Below are positions 6,448 through 11,587 of a DNA stretch of 11,587 nt, piece by piece. The stretch comes from Bacillota bacterium. GTDB taxonomy: Bacteria; Bacillota; Clostridia; Christensenellales; Aristaeellaceae. The notes beneath the pieces are model-generated. The model saw nothing but the letters and a program-made list of their open reading frames with translations. It ran no database searches and was not told where the DNA came from. A program made the position numbers and the translations under genes. The first letter of the stretch is position 1, and the number at the start of each line of letters is the position of its first letter. Location: NCBI GenBank assembly GCA_023459675.1, contig JAEWTC010000022.1, positions 1-11,587 on the forward strand, in the 5' to 3' direction.

Positions 6448-7576
6448 CGGGGTGAACGTTCCGGCTTTTCAGCCGCGCCAGCCCCTGCGAGCCCAAAACC
6501 CGGTGCGCTAGCTTATACAAGGCCGCCTGCGAGAAATACGCGTTTTCTTTCGCCGGCGGCTTTTGCATTTCCTCCGCCCACTGGCTTGCCGTGATGTCGA
6601 GTTTTTTCAAGATATAGGCTTCGTCCTCCGCCATCTCTTCCGGGGGATACGGCGGGTTGGCCAGCTCCCGCAGCGCTTCCTCGCGCGTCATCTCCCCGTT
6701 GAGCACGAGGCAGGACAGGTGATACCGGCGTTTATCGTACCCGAACCGTTTGGGGAGATAAACGGACTGAAACCATTTGGTAAAACGGCTCTCAAAATGC
6801 TTGCCGCCGTAATACTCCCAGCCGAAACGATCGGTAAGAAGCTGCATCGCCCCGGCCTTCGTATACGGCACATAATCCAATAGATTCATTTTCGTAACGC
6901 CCGGCACGCCGAACCAGGCTTCGCGCAGCGACAGGTGTATGTATTTCTTCAGGCTTTTCCCGCGGCCGTGCCTGCGGTAAACGCTCCGCATTTCCCAGTA
7001 ATCGCGGTAGCTGTGCTGTGCGCTGAACGGCGCGGACGCGCCTTCCGTTGCGAGGTTGGAGCCGTTGAGCAGGTATTTGACCCCGTACTCCTTGGCGAAT
7101 TTATACACCGCGGCGGCAAACAGATGATCCTGCGGCACGTCCAGGTTGGCAAGCCCCGAGAACATATAGGCGCGCATGAGCTCCTTCATCGTAGGCCAGT
7201 CCATCACGATGGTGTGCAGCTCGTACCCCAGGCCGTTGCAGACCCGCTCAATATTGCGCACGGCCATTTCCGAGTTCCAGCCGGTATCCACGTGTACGGC
7301 CAGCACGCGCAGCCCAAGCTGATGGGCGGCGTAGGCCATGTAACTTGAGTCCACCCCGCCGGACAAGCCCAGAACGCAGTCAAACTCCTTGCCCTCGCCC
7401 GCTTTTTTGATCTGTGCCACCAGACGCTTTAAGGTTTCGTCGCTTGCGCCCGGCTTATACCCGGTACGCTTCACCTGTTCCATATATTCCGTGCAGACGA
7501 TGCAATGCCCCAGTTCGTCAAAGGTAATGCCGCTGTCGCTCGTATCCATTACGCAGCGGGTGCAGATCTGGGTCAT
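6425..7576 (-). CDS. N-acetyl sugar amidotransferase (PseA/WbpG-like, PP-loop ATPase)
   Basis: This 383-residue protein probably activates a nucleotide sugar or sugar acid with ATP and installs an acetamidino group during surface-glycan synthesis, as PseA/WbpG relatives do. The N terminus has four cysteines (5, 8, 25, 28) in CTRCVMDTSDSGI and HCIVC, a probable zinc site. A PP-loop LGLSGGVDSSY lies at 69-79, followed by VDTGWNSE (97-103) and NGSNLATEG (171-179), all usual for the family. ATG 7576 is chosen because GGGGAGG lies seven nt upstream; the frame can be opened to TTG 7639, but that codon is part of the -35 box. WbpG-type enzymes normally need HisH/HisF-like partners for ammonia, and neither is in the window. 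The gene stands alone on this strand, ending 23 bp inside rlmD. Exact substrate unknown. Confidence 0.88.
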   Translation of the reverse strand: MTQICTRCVMDTSDSGITFDELGHCIVCTEYMEQVKRTGYKPGASDETLKRLVAQIKKAGEGKEFDCVLGLSGGVDSSYMAYAAHQLGLRVLAVHVDTGWNSEMAVRNIERVCNGLGYELHTIVMDWPTMKELMRAYMFSGLANLDVPQDHLFAAAVYKFAKEYGVKYLLNGSNLATEGASAPFSAQHSYRDYWEMRSVYRRHGRGKSLKKYIHLSLREAWFGVPGVTKMNLLDYVPYTKAGAMQLLTDRFGWEYYGGKHFESRFTKWFQSVYLPKRFGYDKRRYHLSCLVLNGEMTREEALRELANPPYPPEEMAEDEAYILKKLDITASQWAEEMQKPPAKENAYFSQAALYKLAHRVLGSQGLARLKSRNVHPVNPSEEA

Positions 7577-7609
7577 CGTTGCGCCTCCCCGTTTATCGCT
7601 ATCCAAAGA

Positions 7610-7639
7610 ATCATAGCATCGACTGACAAAGCTTGTCAA
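7610..7639 (-). promoter_or_regulatory. Leftward promoter for the sugar amidotransferase gene
   Basis: The minus strand carries a perfect TTGACA (7639-7634), an 18-nt spacer, and TATGAT (7615-7610) preceded by TGC, an extended -10. It lies 34 bp before the ATG at 7576. Its -35 box overlaps that of the rightward birA promoter. Confidence 0.8.
7624..7638. repeat. Short palindrome shared by two divergent -35 boxes
   Basis: TGACAA at 7624-7629 and TTGTCA at 7633-7638 form a perfect inverted repeat around AGC. The right arm is the -35 box of the birA promoter and, read on the other strand, most of the -35 box of the amidotransferase promoter. It may be no more than the overlap of two promoter elements, or also an operator. 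Confidence 0.65.
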
Positions 7640-7662
7640 GCCGCGCCTTCGGGCCGTATAAT
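7633..7662 (+). promoter_or_regulatory. Rightward promoter for birA
   Basis: TTGTCA (7633-7638, five of six) is followed after 18 nt by a perfect TATAAT (7657-7662). The -10 box ends 27 bp before the birA ATG. It cannot be occupied at the same time as the leftward promoter because the -35 boxes occupy the same bases. Confidence 0.75.
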
Positions 7663-7689
7663 ATGCCGTAGAGATGGGAGGGAACGCGT

Positions 7690-8655
7690 ATGCCGCTCAG
7701 GGATGAAATGCTGCGGGCCTTGGAAACGCACCGCCATGCGCCGCTTTCCGGGCAAACGCTTGCGGACCGGTTTTCCGTGTCCAGAACAGCCGTCTGGAAG
7801 GCTGTCAAAGAGCTGAAGGCGCAGGGGTATCGCATTGATTCGACGAATAACCGCGGTTACCAGCTATCGCCCGACGACGATCACCTGTCCGCCTCCGCTA
7901 TCGCCCGGCACCTGCACGACGACATCCCCGTATATGTCTATGACGCCCTGGATTCCACCTTGAACGAAGCCAAACGGCGCGCCGCCGGCGGCGAGACGTT
8001 GTTTTTAGTTGCGGCCGATAGCCAGACCGCCGGGCGCGGCAGACGCGGACGGCAGTTTTTCTCCCCCGCGGGAACGGGTCTGTACCTGACGCTCGCCATG
8101 CCGCTGCGGCTGTCCGGGGAAGCCGCCCCCAGCATTACGGCCTATGCGGCCGTATGCGTATGCAAGGCGATTGAAGCGCTCACCGGCAAACAGGGGCGCA
8201 TCAAATGGGTAAACGATATCTTTCTGGACGGCAGAAAGCTATGCGGCATTCTGACCGAGGCCAGCACCAGTCTGGAAAGCGGGATGATCGATGAAATTTT
8301 CATCGGCATCGGCGTCAACGTATATCCGTCCGCCGTTCCGGAAGAGCTTCGGGAGATCGTCGGTTTCTTGAACCCCGATGCGCCGGTACGCAACCGGCTG
8401 GCGGCGGAGATTGCAAACGGGCTTTGCCAGTTTGCAGGGAACTGGGAAACGTTTTTTACCGATTACCGCGCGCGTTCGCTGACCATCGGCAGGCGCGTGC
8501 AGTGTACGGTGGGCAACGATACGTTTCCGGCAACGGCCGTCGGCATTGATCCCCTTGGCGGTTTAATGGTCAAGCTGGACGACGGAACGGAGCGCACGCT
8601 GTACAGCGGCGAAGCCAAGCTCCTTCCGCTTCCGGGCCGCGAGGCAAGCGTATGA
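7690..8655 (+). CDS. birA: Bifunctional biotin--[acetyl-CoA-carboxylase] ligase / biotin repressor
   Basis: It makes biotinyl-AMP from biotin and ATP and attaches biotin to carboxylase subunits; the N-terminal domain suggests it also represses biotin genes. The 321 residues contain a winged-helix domain (about 1-60, with LSGQTLADRFSVSRTAVWKAVKEL-type helices near 19-42, ending GYQLS), the central ligase domain with biotin/AMP loop GRGRRGR (115-121), KWVND (172-176) holding the catalytic-site lysine, GILTEAS (186-192) and IGIGVNV (205-211), and a small C-terminal SH3-like domain ending YSGEAKLLPL. GGGAGG lies eight nt before ATG 7690. No clear BirA operator (long-spaced GTTAAC-type arms) is seen here, so autoregulation is not supported. 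The stop overlaps the next start by 4 bp (ATGA). Confidence 0.94.
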   Translation: MPLRDEMLRALETHRHAPLSGQTLADRFSVSRTAVWKAVKELKAQGYRIDSTNNRGYQLSPDDDHLSASAIARHLHDDIPVYVYDALDSTLNEAKRRAAGGETLFLVAADSQTAGRGRRGRQFFSPAGTGLYLTLAMPLRLSGEAAPSITAYAAVCVCKAIEALTGKQGRIKWVNDIFLDGRKLCGILTEASTSLESGMIDEIFIGIGVNVYPSAVPEELREIVGFLNPDAPVRNRLAAEIANGLCQFAGNWETFFTDYRARSLTIGRRVQCTVGNDTFPATAVGIDPLGGLMVKLDDGTERTLYSGEAKLLPLPGREASV

Positions 8656-9146
8656 AAGAAACGCCGCTGTTTTCCGTTGTTCCGATGGACGATGCGCTGC
8701 GCGCCGCGGTTCAGCCGCTGTTTGACCAGGCCTGGGCGGGGCCTTTCCTTGCCTTGAACGGCAGTCTGCACGACAGCCGCACGCTGCCCGGCATCGCGGT
8801 GCTCAACAATTCCGGGGCGGTTCTCGGGTACCTTTTGTATGAGCTGTGCGAGACCGAATGTGAGATCATGGCGCTGGAAAGCCTTTGCCCCGACGGTGGA
8901 ATCGGCACGGCGCTGATCGAGCGCGTGAAGGCTGTTGCCGGAAAGCTCGGCAAACAAAAAATCGTCGTTACGACGACGAACGACAATCTGCACGCGATCC
9001 GGTTTTACCAAAAGCGCGGGTTCGCCCTGCGCGCGCTACGCGTAAACATGATGGAAATTTCCCGCAGGCTGAAGCCCGGCATTCCCGAGATCGGGATCGA
9101 CGGCATTCCGCTGCGCGACGAAGTTGAACTGGAATTCAACTTATAA
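8652..9146 (+). CDS. GNAT-family N-acetyltransferase
   Basis: This 164-residue protein belongs to the GNAT acetyl-CoA-dependent acetyltransferases. Residues 56-64 (AVLGYLLYE) and 71-77 form the central strands, 81-92 (DGGIGTALIERV) the acetyl-CoA pyrophosphate loop and helix, and 104-124 (IVVTTTNDN then LHAIRFYQKRGF) the C-terminal strand and helix typical of the fold. The tail includes a polar hairpin ending EVELEFNL. The start overlaps the birA stop as ATGA, giving translational coupling, but the acceptor substrate is unknown and nothing else links it to biotin. A weak hairpin follows at the stop, and the opposing rsmI gene ends 5 bp away. Confidence 0.87.
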   Translation: MKETPLFSVVPMDDALRAAVQPLFDQAWAGPFLALNGSLHDSRTLPGIAVLNNSGAVLGYLLYELCETECEIMALESLCPDGGIGTALIERVKAVAGKLGKQKIVVTTTNDNLHAIRFYQKRGFALRALRVNMMEISRRLKPGIPEIGIDGIPLRDEVELEFNL

Positions 9147-9169
9147 GAGCCCTATTTAAGCAGGGCTTT
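9146..9169. terminator. Possible weak hairpin between convergent genes
   Basis: AGCCCT (9148-9153) can pair with AGGGCT (9162-9167) across an 8-nt loop, with a wobble and one more pair extending the stem, then only TTTC. It spans the five-base gap between the GNAT and rsmI stops. The short stem and poor T-run make its strength doubtful. Confidence 0.4.
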
Positions 9170-10000
9170 CACGCGCAGACCCGCGGCATAGACCGCGTTT
9201 TTGCGATGTCCCTGTTCCACAAGCCTGTCCATGCTGGCGCGCAGCGTGAGGCCGCCGACCACGCCGTTGAACAGCAGCGCTTCCAGCGTTACTTCGGGCG
9301 TTTCATCCGCTGTCGCCGGCTTTTCCTGCCATTGTAAAACGACGCAGTACTCGCCCTTGTCCGTCTTCGGGTTGGCCTGCATCTGCTCAAGCACCTCCGC
9401 CGCGCCGCCGCGCAGGGTGCGTTCGAACTTCTTGGTAAGATCGCAGCTCACGCTGACCTGCGTTTCCGCAAGTACCTGCACGACGCTTTCCAGAAGATCC
9501 AGAATGCGGTGCGGGGATTCGTACACCACCGCGATTTTGGACTGTTCCGCGATCGCTTTCAGCCTTTCCTGCAGCGCGCCTTTCTGGCGCGGCAGAAACC
9601 CGTAAAACGTGAATTCCTCGATGGGAAACCCGCTAATGCTCAGCGCCGCGGGGATGGCGCAAGCGCCGGGGATGGCTATGACCTCGATCCCGCTCTGCAC
9701 CGCAAGGCGAACCAGAATGCTGCCCGGATCGCTGATGCAGGGCGTGCCCGCGTCCGTCGTCAGAGCGACGCTGATCCCCTCGCTTTGCATACGGGCGACG
9801 ATAGCCTGCGCCTTCTCGGTTTCATTGTGCTCGTGGCAGCTGGTCAGCGGGGTGTGAATATCGAATGCGGCAAGCAGCTTACGGGTCACGCGGGTATCCT
9901 CCGCCGCGATCAGGCCGACCGTTTTAAGGGTTTCGATGGCGCGGGGCGGCATATCGCTCAGGTTCCCGATCGGGGTCGCAACAACGAAAAGCGTCGGCAT
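9152..10000 (-). CDS. rsmI: 16S rRNA (cytidine-1402-2'-O)-methyltransferase
   Basis: RsmI methylates the ribose of C1402 in the decoding region of 16S rRNA. The 282 residues show the tetrapyrrole-methylase-like fold of the family: LFVVATPIGNLSDMPPRA near the N terminus, AAEDTRVTRKLL (32-43), CHEHNE (55-60), the SAM-site segment TTDAGTPCISDPG (81-93), IPGACAIPAALSISG (110-124), FYGFLPR (132-138) and YESPHRI (160-166). These are hallmark motifs and separate it from cobalamin and sirohaem methylases. ATG 10000 has AGAGGG seven nt upstream; an upstream in-frame codon at 10063 would put 21 extra residues inside rsmH. It starts only 4 bp after the rsmH stop and is the last gene of the leftward valS-rsmH-rsmI unit. 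Confidence 0.95.
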   Translation of the reverse strand: MPTLFVVATPIGNLSDMPPRAIETLKTVGLIAAEDTRVTRKLLAAFDIHTPLTSCHEHNETEKAQAIVARMQSEGISVALTTDAGTPCISDPGSILVRLAVQSGIEVIAIPGACAIPAALSISGFPIEEFTFYGFLPRQKGALQERLKAIAEQSKIAVVYESPHRILDLLESVVQVLAETQVSVSCDLTKKFERTLRGGAAEVLEQMQANPKTDKGEYCVVLQWQEKPATADETPEVTLEALLFNGVVGGLTLRASMDRLVEQGHRKNAVYAAGLRVKALLK

Positions 10001-10004
10001 ACCG

Positions 10005-10946
10005 TTACCCTCTCTTCTCAAACACGCGGAGCTTCGCACTGCGGGCGCGCGGGTTCTGCGCAACTTCCTCCGCCGTGGGGGCGATGGCTCCGCCGCCCAA
10101 CACCTTTCCCAGCGGCAGTTTCCCGCAGGTGCAGATTGGCGCCTTGGGCGGGCAGGTGCATGGGTTTTGCAGCGAACGGAAGGTGGTTTTCACAATCCGG
10201 TCTTCCAACGAGTGGAAGGTGATAACCAAAAGCCTGCCGCCGTCACGCAGCATGGCTGCAATCTCCCGCAGGGAGGTTTCCAGCGGCGCAAGCTCGTCGT
10301 TGATGGCGATGCGCACCGCCTGGAAGGTGCGCCGCGCGGGGTGCCCCTCGTCCTTGCGGCGCACCGCCTTGGGGATGGCGGCGTCCACCACGCGCACCAG
10401 ATCCAGCGTGGTCAGTATGGGCTGCTGTTTACGTTTTTCGTCCAAAATCTGCGCGATGCGCGCCGCCCATTTTTCCTCGCCGTATTCCCGCAGCACGCGG
10501 GTAAGCTCCGGCACGGAAACCCTCGCCAGGTATTCGGCCGCCGTCTGCCCGGCGGACGCGTCCATCCGCATATCCAGCGGCGCGTCCTCATGGTAGCTGA
10601 AGCCGCGCCCGGCCGTATCCAGCTGGTGGCTGCTTACGCCAAGGTCGATCAAGGCGCCGTCGAGCGCCGGCAGGTTCATCCGCGCCGCGTCGTGAAAATT
10701 GCCGCGGATTGCGTGAAAGCCGGGATATGCCGCAAGACGCGCGGACGCGGCGCGGATCGCCTCTTCGTCCCGGTCGACGCCGTAATACGAAGCCTCTCCG
10801 CCGCAGGCCTTGAGAATGCCCTCCGCGTGGCCGCCGCCGCCCAGCGTGCAATCCAAATACACGCCCTGCGCCTTGGGGCGCATCCATTCCATCACCTGGG
10901 AAAACAGCACGGGTTGGTGGTGAAACAGCCGGTTATCGCTTTCCAT
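10005..10946 (-). CDS. rsmH: 16S rRNA (cytosine-1402-N4)-methyltransferase
   Basis: RsmH (MraW) methylates N4 of the same C1402 that RsmI modifies. The 313 residues have HHQPVLFSQVMEWM at the start, the SAM motif YLDCTLGGGGHAEGIL (30-45), GVDRDEEAI (56-64), GNFHD (82-86), GALIDLGVSSHQLD (97-110), RGFSYHEDAPLDMRMD (114-129), RTFQAVRIAINDEL (206-219), LLVITFHSLEDRIVK (239-253) and a cysteine-containing CTCPP...CTCGK segment. All are family hallmarks, with nothing missing. The start is taken as ATG 10946; a GTG at 10952 overlaps the valS stop as GTGA and is the alternative, but the AGAG upstream is better spaced for the ATG. The gene usually lies in the division and cell-wall cluster beside mraZ and ftsL; here it follows valS. 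Confidence 0.95.
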   Translation of the reverse strand: MESDNRLFHHQPVLFSQVMEWMRPKAQGVYLDCTLGGGGHAEGILKACGGEASYYGVDRDEEAIRAASARLAAYPGFHAIRGNFHDAARMNLPALDGALIDLGVSSHQLDTAGRGFSYHEDAPLDMRMDASAGQTAAEYLARVSVPELTRVLREYGEEKWAARIAQILDEKRKQQPILTTLDLVRVVDAAIPKAVRRKDEGHPARRTFQAVRIAINDELAPLETSLREIAAMLRDGGRLLVITFHSLEDRIVKTTFRSLQNPCTCPPKAPICTCGKLPLGKVLGGGAIAPTAEEVAQNPRARSAKLRVFEKRG

Positions 10947-10948
10947 GC

Positions 10949-11587
10949 TCACATCTCTTGCAGGTCTTTGATACGCTGCGTCAGGTTGTCAAGCATTCCC
11001 TGATTGACGCCAATTTTTTCTTTTTCCTTGTCCACAAGCTCCGCGGGCGCTTTGGCGAGGAAGCCGGGATTGGCGAGCTTCGCCTCCGCCCGTAATATTT
11101 CGTTTTCGAGGTTGGCCTTTTCTTTTTCCAGGCGGGCAATTTCCTTACCGACGTCCACCAGCTCGCCCAGCGGGATGCGGATCTCCGCGGGTTCGCACAC
11201 CGCGCTGACGGTTTTCTCGTTTTCCGTACCCGTACCCGCGCCGATGGTTACGCTGCTCGCCCCCGCAAGCCGCTGCAGGTACGGTTCGACGATCGAGAGC
11301 GCATCCTCCCAGCCGCTTTGCGGAATCAGCCGGATGCGTGTGCGCTTGCCGTGTTCCACCTTCATCTCCGCGCGGAGGTTGCGGATGGTGCGGATGATTT
11401 CCATGATGCCTTCCATCTGTTTCTCTTCGGCGAGGAAATCAAAGGCTGGGTTCGCCTGCGGCCACTGCGCCGTGATCAGCAGGCCTTGGGATGCGGGCAA
11501 ATAGCCGTACACCTCTTCCGTGACGAACGGAATGAAGGGATGCAGGAGCTTCAAAATGCTTTCCAGCGCCGTGTAGAGCACCGCGCG
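10949..11587 (-). CDS. valS: Valyl-tRNA synthetase, C-terminal part
   Basis: The C-terminal 212 residues or so of ValS are present; the frame runs open through the right edge, so the start lies outside the window. LHPFIPFVTEEVYGYLP belongs to the anticodon-binding domain of class I Val/Ile/Leu enzymes, and IMEIIRTIRNLRAEMKV follows as in ValS. The last 65 residues are charged and helical (IARLEKEKANLENEI, LANPGFLAKAPAELVDKEKEKI), the tRNA-binding coiled-coil arm specific to ValS, which separates it from IleS and LeuS. The stop codon overlaps a possible GTG start of rsmH. The catalytic HIGH and KMSKS motifs are not visible because they lie beyond the edge. Confidence 0.94.
   Translation of the reverse strand, partial: RAVLYTALESILKLLHPFIPFVTEEVYGYLPASQGLLITAQWPQANPAFDFLAEEKQMEGIMEIIRTIRNLRAEMKVEHGKRTRIRLIPQSGWEDALSIVEPYLQRLAGASSVTIGAGTGTENEKTVSAVCEPAEIRIPLGELVDVGKEIARLEKEKANLENEILRAEAKLANPGFLAKAPAELVDKEKEKIGVNQGMLDNLTQRIKDLQEM

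Noticed and set aside
6451..6480. Hairpin CGGCT-TTTC-AGCCG as an rlmD terminator
   Set aside because: The stem is only 5 bp, has no T-run after it and lies within the amidotransferase coding region.
7624..7638. Palindrome as a BirA operator
   Set aside because: BirA sites are long, with arms of GTTAAC or GTTTAC type separated by about 12-16 bp. This one has 6-bp TGACAA/TTGTCA arms three bases apart and is fully explained by two overlapping -35 boxes.
9936..11003. Plus-strand open frame of 355 codons
   Set aside because: It is antisense to rsmH, whose motifs are complete; the product is Arg/His/Gly-rich with no domain.

Overview
The window looks like chromosomal DNA from a fairly G+C-rich member of the Bacillota (Clostridia-like). 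The signs are strong purine-rich ribosome binding sites (for example AAAGGAGAG and GGGAGG), several near-consensus TTGACA/TATAAT-type promoters, a Gram-positive style lipoprotein, an RlmCD-like [4Fe-4S] rRNA methyltransferase and a two-domain BirA. Assignment below phylum is not supported by what can be read. No tRNA, rRNA, CRISPR array, insertion sequence or phage gene was seen. All calls come from reading motifs and gene order; no database search was possible.

Left part (1-4409). The tail of a plus-strand FAD-dependent oxidoreductase of the type found in polysaccharide loci ends at 308 and is followed by a strong, probably bidirectional terminator (368-397). Facing it on the minus strand is an operon: a sulfite-oxidase-fold lipoprotein, then WbpA-, WbpB- and WbpD-like enzymes. 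The last three oxidise UDP-GlcNAc at C6, oxidise C3, and N-acetylate an amino sugar, so they belong to the UDP-2,3-diacetamido-uronic acid pathway for a surface glycan. The aminotransferase that should act between WbpB and WbpD is not in the window.

Middle (4410-7639). Back-to-back promoters at 4380-4441 drive the lipoprotein operon leftwards and a plus-strand trio rightwards: a Dabb-domain protein, an unrecognised 102-residue protein, and the 23S rRNA m5U methyltransferase. That methyltransferase gene overlaps tail-to-tail by 23 bp with a minus-strand sugar amidotransferase (PseA/WbpG-like), a further glycan gene cut off from the wbp operon.

Right part (7610-11587). The amidotransferase and birA are transcribed divergently from two promoters that share one palindromic -35 region. 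birA is coupled by a 4-bp overlap to a GNAT acetyltransferase. Facing these on the minus strand is valS (partial)-rsmH-rsmI, tightly packed. RsmH and RsmI both modify the same 16S rRNA nucleotide, C1402.

The most interesting points are the adjacent rsmH-rsmI pair, the shared-palindrome divergent promoter, the sulfite-oxidase-fold lipoprotein with a Sec rather than Tat signal and an unresolved start codon, and the dispersed, incomplete diacetamido-uronate pathway. Nothing seen amounts to a clearly new defence or mobile system.
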